Assembly: GCF_003841505.1 (NCBI RefSeq) | Contig: NZ_REGA01000014.1 | Location: 1 to 64,000, forward strand | Source of the DNA: Natrarchaeobius chitinivorans | Lineage (GTDB): Archaea; Halobacteriota; Halobacteria; Halobacteriales; Natrialbaceae | Direction: 5' to 3' | Length of the DNA stretch: 64,000 bases | Part shown: piece after piece, positions 25,849 through 34,982 of the stretch | Layout of the letters: each line of letters starts with the position of its first letter | Numbering within the stretch: the first letter of the stretch is position 1 | Program-made: the position numbers and the translations under genes | The notes under the pieces: model-generated | The model's input: the letters and a program-made list of their open reading frames with translations, nothing else | Told to the model about the DNA's origin: nothing | Database searches by the model: none

Positions 25849-26862
25849 ATGTCGTCCCCACCAGCCGGGACCGGGTCGATCCCGGCCATCGGCCTCGAGA
25901 CCGCTGGCTCCTCACCGATCGTGCCGGCGCTTCTCGAATCGGGCCTGACGGACGCGCTCGCGTGGGTCGCGATCGGTGCGTTCTTCCTCGCTATCGTCCT
26001 CCAGTGGCGCGGTGCCGTCGACCCGGCTCGCGTCCTCGCCGCGGCCGCCTGGCTCGTCTTCGGCGTCTTCTGGCTGACGATGGTGCCGTACTACTACTAC
26101 GATGCACAGAGCCCGCTCCAGACGGTGCTGGCTCTCGCCGCGTTACCCCTCTGTGCGTACACCGGCTACCTCCTGTACGGCGGGCGGGAGTCGTTGCTAT
26201 TGCTCTCGAAAGCCGTCGCGATCATGGGGCTGATCTACCTCCCGGCCGAGACGATTCCGTTCGTCCGCCAGTGGCTCATCGAGACGACCGCCGCCCAGAC
26301 TCACTACGGGATGGAACTGCTCGGATACAGCCCAGGTATCAACGAGGGGGTAAACGGCTACCAGAGCCGCTTTAACTTCGATCCGGACGAGACGGTCACC
26401 GGACGAACGACGTACATCGTCCTCGCTTGCACCGGCATCGGCAGCATGGCCATCTTCGGCGGCCTGATCGCCGCCGTGAAAGCGCCCATAGAGCGCAAGG
26501 TCGCCGGTATCGCACTCGCCGTGGGGATCATCTGGCTGCTCAACCTCGTTCGCAACGTCTTCATCGGCCTGGCCTCTCCGTGGGGCTGGTTCCAGCAGGA
26601 GTGGCTGGTCTCGTTCATGACGACGTACATGGGCGCACAGCCGAACCGCGTCTCCTTTCTCGTGGCGCACAATTACATCGCCCAGCTCCTCTCGGTCGTC
26701 GCGCTGGTCGGAATCACCTACCTGGTCATCAAGATCGTCCCCGAGGTCCTCGAGCCCCTGGAGGACGTCCTGTTCGTCCTGACGGGCAACGAGTACGACC
26801 TCTTCGAAGCGCTCGGAAAAGAGGAGATCCGCGCCGACGGCGGATCCGAGTCGGAACGGTGA
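25849..26862 (+). CDS. artA: archaeosortase A
   Basis: 337 residues with about eight membrane segments. The exosortase-type triad is visible: Cys194 in LACTGIGS, Arg235 in NLVRNVFIGL, and a third basic position at His274 in VAHNYIAQ. Spacings of 41 and 39 residues match the Cys-Arg-Arg spacing of Haloferax ArtA, with His in the third place here. It cleaves PGF-CTERM proteins such as the S-layer glycoprotein and anchors them to lipid. A GTG two codons upstream is an alternative. It overlaps the next gene by 4 nt (GTGA). Confidence 0.93.
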   Translation: MSSPPAGTGSIPAIGLETAGSSPIVPALLESGLTDALAWVAIGAFFLAIVLQWRGAVDPARVLAAAAWLVFGVFWLTMVPYYYYDAQSPLQTVLALAALPLCAYTGYLLYGGRESLLLLSKAVAIMGLIYLPAETIPFVRQWLIETTAAQTHYGMELLGYSPGINEGVNGYQSRFNFDPDETVTGRTTYIVLACTGIGSMAIFGGLIAAVKAPIERKVAGIALAVGIIWLLNLVRNVFIGLASPWGWFQQEWLVSFMTTYMGAQPNRVSFLVAHNYIAQLLSVVALVGITYLVIKIVPEVLEPLEDVLFVLTGNEYDLFEALGKEEIRADGGSESER

Positions 26863-27572
26863 CCGCGGCGAACGTCGACCTCGGCCTCGGCTTCGAGGAG
26901 CGGGCGATCGTCGTCCCCGAGGCCGACACCCTGGTCGTCGCAGACGTCCACCTCGGACGCGGAGTCGCCTCGAACGTCGACGCCCCGATCGGCGACGGCG
27001 CGGACGTCCACCACCGACTCGCCGGGTTGCTCGAGCGAACCGAGCCGGCGACCGTCGTCGTCGCCGGCGATCTGTTACACTCCTTTAGGTACGTTCCCCG
27101 TGGCGTCGAGGAGGATCTGGACGAACTCGAGGCGCTCGTCGACGACGCCGACGCGTCGCTGGTCGTCACGCCCGGCAATCACGATACGATGCTCGAGGAA
27201 GTATTCGACGGCACGACGACCACCGAGTTCCGTCTCCCCGACGACGAGACGGTCGTCTGCCACGGCCACGAGCCGCCGGAGACCGACGCGTCCCGGTACG
27301 TCGTCGGTCACGACCACCCGGCGCTCTCGGTCGACGGTCGGAAACGCCCGTGTTTTCTCTACGGCCCGGAGGCGTACGACGGCGCAGACGTGCTGGTCCT
27401 TCCGGCGTTCACCCGGGCCGCGGCGGGTGCGACCGTCAACGGGATGCGTAGCCGCGACTTCCAGTCACCGCTGGTCGCCGACGCGGACGCGTTCCATCCG
27501 GCCGTCCGGGACGCCTCGAGCGGGGAACCGCTGTGGTTCCCACCGCTGGGAGAGTGCCGAAACCTGTTGTGA
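26859..27572 (+). CDS. metallophosphoesterase, calcineurin-like
   Basis: 237 residues from GTG 26859, overlapping the artA stop by 4 nt. Metal-binding motifs in order: VVADVHLGRG, VVVAGDLLHS (D), VTPGNHD, and VCHGHEP and VVGHDHP as the histidine sites. The fold is the small phosphatase/phosphodiesterase type of the YfcE/SbcD-related group. The overlap with artA suggests coupling, but a functional link between the two is not established. ATG-based longer frame upstream belongs to the artA frame shadow. Confidence 0.88.
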   Translation: MTAANVDLGLGFEERAIVVPEADTLVVADVHLGRGVASNVDAPIGDGADVHHRLAGLLERTEPATVVVAGDLLHSFRYVPRGVEEDLDELEALVDDADASLVVTPGNHDTMLEEVFDGTTTTEFRLPDDETVVCHGHEPPETDASRYVVGHDHPALSVDGRKRPCFLYGPEAYDGADVLVLPAFTRAAAGATVNGMRSRDFQSPLVADADAFHPAVRDASSGEPLWFPPLGECRNLL

Positions 27573-27578
27573 CAGCGT

Positions 27579-28874
27579 TCACTTCGATAGATCTCTGACG
27601 ACCGCTGCCGCCGCGTCGCGGCCGCTTTCCATCGCGCCCTGTATCGATGACCAGTGGGTGTACTCACCGGCCAGATAGACGCTCCCGGCTGGATCGCGAA
27701 CGTTCGGGAGCCCGTCGTGCACGCCTGGGGGCTGTGCGAACTGAGCGAACTCGATGCGATCCGTGCGGAGTCGTTCGAGGCCGTCGAACGGTCGACCGGG
27801 GAACCACGACTCGAGCGTCTGCCGCGTCGTCTCGGTCAGTTCCTCGTCCGTCTCCGCGGGGGTTCCGAGGTACGTCGCGCTGAGCAGCGTCCGCCCCTCC
27901 GGCGCGTGCGAGGGCGCGACGGCGCTGTGTGGAACGACGTGGTTCGGCTCGTCGTCGGCCGCGTTCAACAAGAGTCGCTTCTCGCCGCCCAGCGCCGATT
28001 CCCCCGGCAGCCCGTAGTACTGCGTGAGACACGACCGGGCGTCGGTCGGTACGTCGCTCACGCCGGTCAGCGCTCGGGCGGTCGGCGGGTCCGTCGCGAC
28101 GACGACCGCGTCCGCGTCGATCGTTCGATCCTCGGCGACGACGCTCACAGCCGAAGAATTCCCGTCGTCGCCCCCGTCGCTCGAGACCGACTCGACCGCC
28201 ACGCCGGTTTCGATCGTCGCACCCGCATCCTCGACCCGGCCGGCCAACTGCCTCGGGATCGCCCCCATCCCAGCCGCCGGAACCGCGATGTCGCCCGTCG
28301 CGAGCGCCCGGAACGTGTACTCGAACACCCGACTCGAGGTCGATAACGACCGATCGAGGGTTATCCCTCCGTAGAACGGACGGGCGAAGTTCTCGAGGAA
28401 CCGCTCGGAAAACCCCCGCTCGCGCAGGTACCGTTCGATCGACTCGTCCTCGCCGGCGAAGATCGCCTCGGGATCGGTCCGACCGAGTCGCCACCAAAGC
28501 GCCGCGAGCCGGAGCTTGTCGATCGTCGATACCTCCGACGATGTCACCGTCTCCGGCGTCGCTCGCGGTCGACGGAGCGGATCGGCGAGCACCGAGCGCC
28601 GTCCCGGCCGGGCGACCGTCGCCCCCGGATCGAACCGGCACAGCTCCAGCGACTCGAGGTCGAGTTCCCGACGGACCGCAGGATACGCGGTGAACAGAAC
28701 CTGAAATCCGCGGTCGAAGCGGTATCCGTCGCGTTCGCGCGTCTGAACCCGTCCGCCGACCGCGTCTCGGCGCTCAAGAAGCGTGACCTCGAGACCGGCG
28801 GCGGCGAGGTGACGGGCGGCGACGAGCCCGGCCAGTCCGCCGCCGACGACGACGGCTCGCGGCGTTTTCGTCAT
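27579..28874 (-). CDS. FAD-dependent amine-oxidase-family protein
   Basis: 431 residues. Starts MTKTPRAVVVGGGLAGLVAARHLA with the GGGLAGL dinucleotide motif and the second FAD motif GGRVQTRE. It matches the flavin amine oxidase/phytoene desaturase superfamily, with the C-terminal FAD motif VYLAGEYTHWSSIQGAMESG. Likely a desaturase or oxidase of a lipid or carotenoid, but the substrate is not predictable. Stop lies 6 nt from the convergent phosphoesterase. Confidence 0.85.
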   Translation of the reverse strand: MTKTPRAVVVGGGLAGLVAARHLAAAGLEVTLLERRDAVGGRVQTRERDGYRFDRGFQVLFTAYPAVRRELDLESLELCRFDPGATVARPGRRSVLADPLRRPRATPETVTSSEVSTIDKLRLAALWWRLGRTDPEAIFAGEDESIERYLRERGFSERFLENFARPFYGGITLDRSLSTSSRVFEYTFRALATGDIAVPAAGMGAIPRQLAGRVEDAGATIETGVAVESVSSDGGDDGNSSAVSVVAEDRTIDADAVVVATDPPTARALTGVSDVPTDARSCLTQYYGLPGESALGGEKRLLLNAADDEPNHVVPHSAVAPSHAPEGRTLLSATYLGTPAETDEELTETTRQTLESWFPGRPFDGLERLRTDRIEFAQFAQPPGVHDGLPNVRDPAGSVYLAGEYTHWSSIQGAMESGRDAAAAVVRDLSK

Positions 28875-28968
28875 GATGGGTCGTTCGGACCGATGTGGTT
28901 AAAATCGAGGGCCTAACGGCAGCCAGCACGACGCGTTCGACGTTCGAATCAGTTCGATCGCGTGGCGA

Positions 28969-30021
28969 TCAGTCGAAGTGGATGAGCGGTTTGATGATGC
29001 CGTTTGCTTTCTCGTCCATCATCTCGAACGCCTCCTCGATCTCTGTGAAATCGAACTCGTGGGTCGTCATATGGGTCGGATCGACGCGGCCGGTCTCGAG
29101 CAATCGCAACAGCCGCTCGATGCGCAGCCGTCCGCCCGGACACAGGTCGGTCACGATGTCGATCTCGGCCATTCCGACGCCCCACTCCTCACGGGGAATG
29201 TGACGAAACTCGCCGTCGCCGTGGTAGCCGACGTTCGAGACGGTCCCTCCCGGTTTCACGACCTTGATACAGTCCTGTAACGTCCGGTCCGTGCCCAGCG
29301 CCTCGATGGCCGCGTCGACGCCCTCTCCGTCGGTCAGTTCCATGATCTGCTCGACCGGATCACCCTCCTGGAAATCGACCACGTGATCCGCGCCGTACTC
29401 CACGGCGAGTTCCTGTCGCGCGTCGACGGTTTCGACCGCGATAATCTCGCCGGCACCCTGCAACGCCGCACCCTTGGTTGCCATCAACCCGACCGGCCCC
29501 TGGGCGAAGACGACAACTCGACCGCCAACCGGGACGTCCGCGTTCTCTGCGGCGGCGAATCCGGTGGACATCATGTCAGCGGTGTACGCCGCCTCGTGGT
29601 CGCTGACGTCGTCTGGGATGTGTGCGAGGTTCCCGTCCGCGTCGTTTACGTGGGCGTATTCCGCGAACGTCCCGTCTTTGACGTTCGCGAACTTCCACCC
29701 GCCCAGCGCCTGATTGGACTGGGACGGGTGGCCGTCCTGTGCGGCTTTCGAGTGCCAGTCGGGAGTGATCGCGCCGACCGCGACGCGGTCGCCGGCGTCG
29801 AAGTCGGTGACGGATTCACCCACCTCGTCCACGACGCCGACGATTTCGTGGCCGAGCGTGAGGTCTTCGCGGTCGCCGATCGCACCGTGGACGGTGTGAC
29901 AATCCGACGTACAGATCAACCCCTTCGTCGGTTTCAAAATCGCATCCGCCGGCCCCGGCTCGGGACGCGTTTTCTCCGTGATTCCCGTCTCACCGACCCC
30001 TTCCATGACGAAGGCCTTCAT
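28969..30021 (-). CDS. zinc-containing secondary-alcohol-type dehydrogenase
   Basis: 350 residues. MKAFVMEGVGETGITEK, ILKPTKGLICTSDCHTVHGAIGD (read in two parts), DLTLGHEIVG and ITPDWHSKAAQ match the NADP-dependent secondary alcohol dehydrogenase of Thermoanaerobacter/Clostridium. Zn ligands are Cys in CTSD, His-Glu in GHE, and Asp in YTADMMSTG. The Rossmann motif is VFAQGPVGLMA. The ATG at 30021 removes a 50-residue extension of the open frame. Physiological substrate unknown. Confidence 0.9.
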   Translation of the reverse strand: MKAFVMEGVGETGITEKTRPEPGPADAILKPTKGLICTSDCHTVHGAIGDREDLTLGHEIVGVVDEVGESVTDFDAGDRVAVGAITPDWHSKAAQDGHPSQSNQALGGWKFANVKDGTFAEYAHVNDADGNLAHIPDDVSDHEAAYTADMMSTGFAAAENADVPVGGRVVVFAQGPVGLMATKGAALQGAGEIIAVETVDARQELAVEYGADHVVDFQEGDPVEQIMELTDGEGVDAAIEALGTDRTLQDCIKVVKPGGTVSNVGYHGDGEFRHIPREEWGVGMAEIDIVTDLCPGGRLRIERLLRLLETGRVDPTHMTTHEFDFTEIEEAFEMMDEKANGIIKPLIHFD

Positions 30022-30323
30022 GGTTCGTTCTCCCCACACCTGCGGACTTGATAAAGGATCCACACGATTGACGGCCCCAGTGACTTTTAATTCGAACTCA
30101 CTGACAGGGTACCCGACGGCTCCTGCCGCCAGAAGGTCGATGTCGAACTCCACACTGTCCGTATCGAACTCCACGCTGTCGGATCACACCGCACACGGCG
30201 TTCGAAAGCGGGCGGTCCCCACTCTCTACGGGTCGGTTGCTTCCCGCTCGAGCGGGGCCGAGACACGAGCTGCTTCCGAACCTGGCGAACGCCGAAACCG
30301 CCTTTCCGTGTCCGACGTCGATC

Positions 30324-30458
30324 TCACAGATCGGTAAGGAGTCTGAGACCGATACCGGCGACGATCGTCAGGACGCCGAGAATCGTCGCGACCGGCGGAA
30401 TAGGGACGAACAACAACGCGATTCCTGCGAGGATCACGACCGTCGAGGCTCTGACCAT
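30324..30458 (-). CDS. 44-residue hydrophobic membrane microprotein
   Basis: 44 residues: MVRASTVVILAGIALLFVP, then IPPVATILGVLTIVAGIGLR, ending LLTDL. Two short hydrophobic stretches separated by PIPPVAT. Proteins of this size and pattern recur in haloarchaeal genomes, often labelled only as hypothetical or transporter. The sequence is coding-like in its G/C third-position preference. It was found by reading the strand, as it is short. Confidence 0.6.
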   Translation of the reverse strand: MVRASTVVILAGIALLFVPIPPVATILGVLTIVAGIGLRLLTDL

Positions 30459-30683
30459 ATCGATCCGTCAACGGGCCCACGGGTATCGTTGTGCCCGGCA
30501 TTACCAACGGCCACGATGGGTGCTCGATCGAATGCGTTCCGGACCGGGTCGACGGGCAGGCCGAAGCTTCGTACGAACTATCGCTCCATACGAACTTTTG
30601 CCTCGTACGAACGTTTGTACGTCGTTGTCGGTGAGACTGCGGACGGGTCGCGGGAAACCGGCAAGTCAACACAGTAGGCCGTA
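30459..30683. other. intergenic region with repeated TACGAAC motif
   Basis: 225 bp. TCGTACGAACTATCG, CCATACGAACTTTTG and CTCGTACGAACGTTTGTACG occur within about 55 bp (30570-30621). The last includes the palindrome CGTACGAACGTTTGTACG (30604-30621). These may be operator sites for a regulator. No gene is supported. Confidence 0.5.
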
Positions 30684-30687
30684 TCAG
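30669..30687. repeat. half copy of palindromic element (family 1) at MBL stop
   Basis: ACACAGTAGGCCGTATCAG, right end only. Its TATCA gives TCA at 30684-30686, the complement of the stop codon TGA of the MBL-fold gene on the minus strand. No left end is visible. Confidence 0.55.
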
Positions 30688-31703
30688 CCCGTCTCGGACA
30701 CGAGTTCCTCGAGGTCGACGTCGTCCACGACGAGCCGGTACTCGTCGTTCTCGAGGTCGACGATTCCCTCGTGGCGGAGGTGGTCGAGGTGGGCGTACGC
30801 TTCGCCCGGCCCGTGGACGATGTGGATCCCCTCGAGGTCGCCGAAGAGGTGGGCGCTGACCGTCCAGGCGTCGGCGGGGCCGTGTTCCCGGAGAACGTCG
30901 AGGACGTTGCCGGTCCGCTCGCGGTGGTGCTCGAGGATCGTCATCGCACGGCCGGCGGGGTCGTCGATCGGATCGCGGTGGCCCGGCCAGACGCGGTCGT
31001 ACTCGCGCCCGGCGATCAGCCGGAGCGTCTCGAGGTACTTCTCGAGCGGTCGATCGACCCGGACGTCCGCCCCGCCCACGTTCGGCGTGTATACCGGGAG
31101 GATCGCATCGCCCACGAACGCCTCCGTGCCCGATTCGTTCCCACTCTCGGCCGCCCGGTCGTCCGCACCGTCTCGAATCTCGAAACAGCAGAGGCCCGCG
31201 GCGTGTCCCGGCGCGTGGATCGTCTCGAGCGTCGTTCCGCCGACCTCGAGGACCGTTCCGTCCTCGATCGGCGTCGCGTCCGCCGGGTCCCCTTCGATCG
31301 CCCGCACACCTCCGAGTAACGTCAGCAGTTCGTCCTTCGGCTCGTCGGGAACCCCCCACGTCTCGAGGAGGTCGCGTCGGCGCTGCTCGAGTGCAGCGAC
31401 GGCGTCAGAATCTCCCTCGATCAGCGGCGCGTCGGCTTCGTGGACGTAGACCGTCGCGTCGCTTTCGGCCTGGATCTCGCCGGAAAGCCCCGCGTGGTCG
31501 ACGTGAAAGTGGGTGAGGACGATGTCGTCGACGTCCGCGAACTCGTAGCCCCGCGCCGCGAGCCCCTCCTCGAGATCCGAGCGAATGTCGGGGGTCGAGA
31601 CGCCGGTGTCGACGAGCGCGAGGTCGTCTGTCTCCTCGTCTGTGAGGACGTACGCGTTGTTGCGTCCTTCGAACTCCTCGTTTCCCAGTACGATTCGGTC
31701 CAC
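30684..31703 (-). CDS. MBL-fold metallohydrolase
   Basis: 339 residues from GTG 31703. VLTHFHVDHAGLSGE holds the HxHxDH zinc motif; later HAPGHAAGL and GHRDPIDDP are the histidine ligands. A C-terminal winged-helix-like part (EGIVDLENDEYRLVVDD) resembles the helical domain of RNase Z-like or glyoxalase II-like haloarchaeal proteins. The substrate is not identified. The start is 1 nt from the gatB stop, so gatB and this gene are likely cotranscribed. Confidence 0.86.
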   Translation of the reverse strand: MDRIVLGNEEFEGRNNAYVLTDEETDDLALVDTGVSTPDIRSDLEEGLAARGYEFADVDDIVLTHFHVDHAGLSGEIQAESDATVYVHEADAPLIEGDSDAVAALEQRRRDLLETWGVPDEPKDELLTLLGGVRAIEGDPADATPIEDGTVLEVGGTTLETIHAPGHAAGLCCFEIRDGADDRAAESGNESGTEAFVGDAILPVYTPNVGGADVRVDRPLEKYLETLRLIAGREYDRVWPGHRDPIDDPAGRAMTILEHHRERTGNVLDVLREHGPADAWTVSAHLFGDLEGIHIVHGPGEAYAHLDHLRHEGIVDLENDEYRLVVDDVDLEELVSETG

Positions 31704-31704
31704 G

Positions 31705-33195
31705 TTACCCCTCGAGTTCGCCCTGCAGCAACTGGTTGACGTCGCCCGGATCGGCGCTGCCACCGGTCTTTTGCATGACCTGTCCGACGAGGAAGTTGAT
31801 CGCGCCGTCCTCGCCGGCCTCGTAGTCGTCGACTGCGTCGGGGTTCTCGTCGATCGCCTCGATGACGGCCTGCTTCACTTCGTCTTCGTCCGTCTTTCCG
31901 AGCCCCTCCTCGCTGACGATCTCGTCGGGCGTCCGACCGTCGTCGAGCATCGACCGGAGGACCGTCTCGCGGGCGTTTTTCGCCGTAATCTCGTCGGTCG
32001 CGACGAGTTCGACGAGCCGGGTAACCTCCTCGAGTCGGCCTTCGATCTCGGTGATGTCGATGTCGCGGTAGTTGAGTTCGCCAAGCAGGTTGTCCGCGAC
32101 CCACGTCGCCGCGAGGTCGGGATCGAACTCGCTTGCGACGTCCTCGTAGAAGTCCGCGACCTGCTTCGTCGACGTGAGTTTCGAGGCGGCCTCCTCGTCC
32201 AGCCCGTACTCGTCGCCGAAGCGCTCGCGACGGGCGGAGGGGAGTTCGGGGATCGCGATCTTCTCCTTCCAGCCCGACACCCGAAGCGGCGGGAGATCCG
32301 CCTCTTCGAAGTAGCGGTAATCTTTCTCCTCTTCTTTCGAGCGCATCGAGACCGTGATGCCGCGGGCCTCGTCCCAGTGTCGCGTCTCCTGTTCGACCGC
32401 CCGTCCGCGCTGGATCGCGTTCTTCTGGCGCGTCTCCTCGTAAGCCAGGGCCTTTTCGGCCCCCTTGTGACTCGAGATGTTTTTGACCTCGGTTCGGTTG
32501 GCCGCCGCGAGCGCGTCGGGACCGATCTCGTCGACGTCGTCGCCGTCGATCTCTTCGTGCGATATGATCGAGAGGTTGGCGTCGATTCGCAGGCTCCCGT
32601 CGCGTTCGGCATCGAAGACGCCCAGATACTCGAGCACTTCCTCGAGTTCCGAGAGGAACGCTCGGACCTCGCTGGGGCTGCGGAAGTCGGGGGCCGTGAC
32701 GATCTCCATCAGCGGCGTGCCGGCGCGATTGTAGTCGACGAGGGTGTAGTCGGCAGTGTCGATCCCGCCGCCGACGTGCTGGAGGCTGCCCGGATCCTCC
32801 TCCAGGTGGGCGCGTTCGATCGTAATCGTCCGCCGGTTCCCCTCGACCGCGACCTCGAGTTCGCCGTCGGCACAGATCGGTTCGTCGTACTGGGTGATCT
32901 GGAAGTTCTTCGGCAGGTCGGGGTAGTAGTAGTTCTTGCGGTGGAACCGGGTCTCTTCGGGAATGTCGGCGTCGATCGCTTTACCGATCTTGACGGCGGC
33001 CTCGACGGCACCTTCGTTCAACACCGGCAGCGCACCCGGCAAGCCGAGACAGACTGGACAGACGTTCTCGTTCGGCTCGTCGGTCTGCTCGGTCGAACAG
33101 CCACAGAAGATCTTCGTGTCGGTCTCCAGCTGGACGTGGACCTCGAGGCCGATGACGGTCACGAGGTCGCCCTGCTGGACGGTCTGGGCAGTCAT
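31705..33195 (-). CDS. gatB: aspartyl/glutamyl-tRNA amidotransferase subunit B
   Basis: 496 residues. Starts MTAQTVQQGDLVTVIGLEVH and has VQLETDTKIFCGCSTEQTDEPNENVCPVCLG in two short parts (zinc-binding CGCS and CPVCLG). RFHRKNYYYPDLPKNFQITQY is the family core. The C-terminal YqeY-like domain (about 350-496) ends ILVG. Together with GatA/GatC it converts misacylated Asp-/Glu-tRNA to Asn-/Gln-tRNA. gatA and gatC are not next to it. Confidence 0.95.
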   Translation of the reverse strand: MTAQTVQQGDLVTVIGLEVHVQLETDTKIFCGCSTEQTDEPNENVCPVCLGLPGALPVLNEGAVEAAVKIGKAIDADIPEETRFHRKNYYYPDLPKNFQITQYDEPICADGELEVAVEGNRRTITIERAHLEEDPGSLQHVGGGIDTADYTLVDYNRAGTPLMEIVTAPDFRSPSEVRAFLSELEEVLEYLGVFDAERDGSLRIDANLSIISHEEIDGDDVDEIGPDALAAANRTEVKNISSHKGAEKALAYEETRQKNAIQRGRAVEQETRHWDEARGITVSMRSKEEEKDYRYFEEADLPPLRVSGWKEKIAIPELPSARRERFGDEYGLDEEAASKLTSTKQVADFYEDVASEFDPDLAATWVADNLLGELNYRDIDITEIEGRLEEVTRLVELVATDEITAKNARETVLRSMLDDGRTPDEIVSEEGLGKTDEDEVKQAVIEAIDENPDAVDDYEAGEDGAINFLVGQVMQKTGGSADPGDVNQLLQGELEG

Positions 33196-33278
33196 TGAAC
33201 CACGATTCGGGCCCGGCCGGGTAAAACGTAACGGGATCCGAACGACGGTGTCAGGGAGGCGGCCATCACTCGACAGTT

Positions 33279-33361
33279 ATAGTCACAACTGGAACTATTC
33301 ACACACTGATCGCACAACCATCGTGCGATCAGGTGTGCATTGACTTCCAGTGGCTACTATA
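33279..33361. repeat. long imperfect hairpin (repeat family 2), copy A
   Basis: Left arm ATAGTCACAACTGGAA...CACACTGATCGCAC pairs with right arm GTGCGATCAGGTGTGCA...TTCCAGTGGCTACTAT. The arms are about 38 nt with mismatches, around a short loop near 33318. The same arm sequence is found again at 44646-44845. The hairpin lies in the spacer between gatB and the decayed gene. Confidence 0.7.
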
Positions 33362-33425
33362 GCCGACGAGGAAAGACACGAAAATGATCAAAAAGTAATA
33401 CTTCAGTCGGCGTCGTCTGTAGAGT

Positions 33426-33937
33426 ATGGAGTTCTCCGCGTGGTATCGCAACCTGCCGACGTGGACAGCCGTCGTGAGCGCACCTCTCGGCGCTCTCGCC
33501 GGGTTGACGGCTCTGTCGATGGTTCTCAGCGTCGTCTTCGCCGGTACCGCGTTCGGTATCGAACTCGGAAGCACCACCGTCGGAGTCGTCGCTGCACGCC
33601 TCGAGATGACGACCGTGGTCGTCCCAGCCGTCCTCGGTATTCTGGCTCTCACGAGCGTCGTGAACGGACCGACGAACCTGTCGTCGAGAGCGATTCGATC
33701 TATTCCCTTCGACAGCAACGTCCGGCCGGTGAATTCGATGAATAACTGTCCGACAGACGGATCGACGCCCTGCTCGCCGTCCAGAACGGTGCGAAGAGAT
33801 CCGACCGTTCTTCGAGCAGCGACTCGACGACCGACGGGACGCGTTTGGACGTGCGGAGTGGTACCGCCGCAGTCGGCCATCTCCTCATTGCGGGTGAGGA
33901 TGCGCGACGACTGGCGACCGTTTTGCAACTGCGCTAA
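33426..33937 (+). pseudogene. decayed membrane-protein gene with frameshift and stop
   Basis: The first 80 residues (MEFSAWYRNLPTWTAVVSAP, then LTALSMVLSVVFAGTAFGIE) look like a genuine membrane protein with two to three segments. After about 33665 that frame becomes Arg/Ser/Pro-rich and non-coding in character. A different frame there gives acidic, coding-like residues (ERTDEPVVESDS, then RQQRPAGEFDE), stops at TAA 33743, and continues in the same frame to 33937 (LLAVQNGAKRSDR, then AAVGHLLIAGEDARRLATVL). One frameshift plus one nonsense change explain the pattern. Family not identified. Confidence 0.55.
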
Positions 33938-34072
33938 GACGGGACGGCTCGAGTCGAATCAGGTCGTTCGACGCCGCACGGGCGACGTTCCGGACTCACG
34001 GTTGCCGGCAGACGTCCTAACCTGTATGGACTCTCGTTCACCTCCACCGGACACAAACGTAATACCATAGTC

Positions 34073-34927
34073 ATGAACTCGACCGGATTCCTGGGAGCCG
34101 CCACACGCGACATCGTCCTGCAGACACCGGAGACGCAGCGGGAGATTTTCGAATTCGTGTTCGAGGACACGCTACTCGCACTCTCGTTCGTCGCGAACAT
34201 CGCCCTCGCGGGTCTGACGATCCTCTTTATCCTCGCGATGGCCCGCGGGATTACCGATCCGCGCACGAAACTCATCGTCGTCGCGACGATGCTGATATCG
34301 ATCGTTTCGATCTCGAGTTACACCGGACTCGCGTCGGGGTTGACGTTGAGTTTCGTCGAGATGCCGGCGGGACACCCGCTCGCGGGCGAGGAGGTCCTCA
34401 CGATGTGGGGGCGCTACCTCACCTGGACGTTCTCGACGCCGTTCATCCTGATCGTTCTCGGGATGATCGCCGGCTCGAACCTGACGAAAATCACGACCAC
34501 AGTCGCGATGACGATCGCGATGTGCGTCACCGGCCTGGCCGCTGCACTAACGACCTCCTCGTATCTCATGCGCTGGTGGTGGTTCGTGCTCAGTTCGAGT
34601 TTCTTCCTGGTGATCGTCTACGTCATCCTGGTCGACTGGTCCCGTGAGGCCGACCGAGCAGGCACCTCGGACCTGTTCACGAAGCTGAAGATACTGACAG
34701 TCGTCGGCTGGTTCGGCTACCCGATCCTTTGGGCGCTCGGCGTCGAGGGCTTCGCCCTGCTCGAGGTCTGGATGACCTCCTGGGGCTACAGCGTCCTCGA
34801 CATCATCACCAAGTACATCGTCACGGTGTTGATCGTGCTGTACGTCGTCGAGGAGCCCGAAACGATCACTGCCGATACCGATTACGGCTCTACGTTGAAA
34901 GGCGTCAGCGCCCCCGCCGACGACTGA
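34073..34927 (+). CDS. hop: halorhodopsin (light-driven chloride pump)
   Basis: 284 residues, seven membrane helices. Helix C: MWGRYLTWTFSTPFILIVLG with Arg114, Thr117, Ser121 and Val128, equivalent to the T-S-A chloride-pump motif but with Val in the third place. CVTGLAAALTTSS is the conserved D-E region and WGYSVLDIITKY carries the retinal lysine Lys247. Other matches: EMPAGH in the B-C loop, LKILTVVGWFGYPILWALGV. It pumps Cl- inward with light. Retinal synthesis genes are not in this window. Confidence 0.95.
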   Translation: MNSTGFLGAATRDIVLQTPETQREIFEFVFEDTLLALSFVANIALAGLTILFILAMARGITDPRTKLIVVATMLISIVSISSYTGLASGLTLSFVEMPAGHPLAGEEVLTMWGRYLTWTFSTPFILIVLGMIAGSNLTKITTTVAMTIAMCVTGLAAALTTSSYLMRWWWFVLSSSFFLVIVYVILVDWSREADRAGTSDLFTKLKILTVVGWFGYPILWALGVEGFALLEVWMTSWGYSVLDIITKYIVTVLIVLYVVEEPETITADTDYGSTLKGVSAPADD

Positions 34928-34982
34928 TACCGACGAATCGAGAGCGATCGGTACTGTCGTCCCCGTACTCACCGATCGAATC

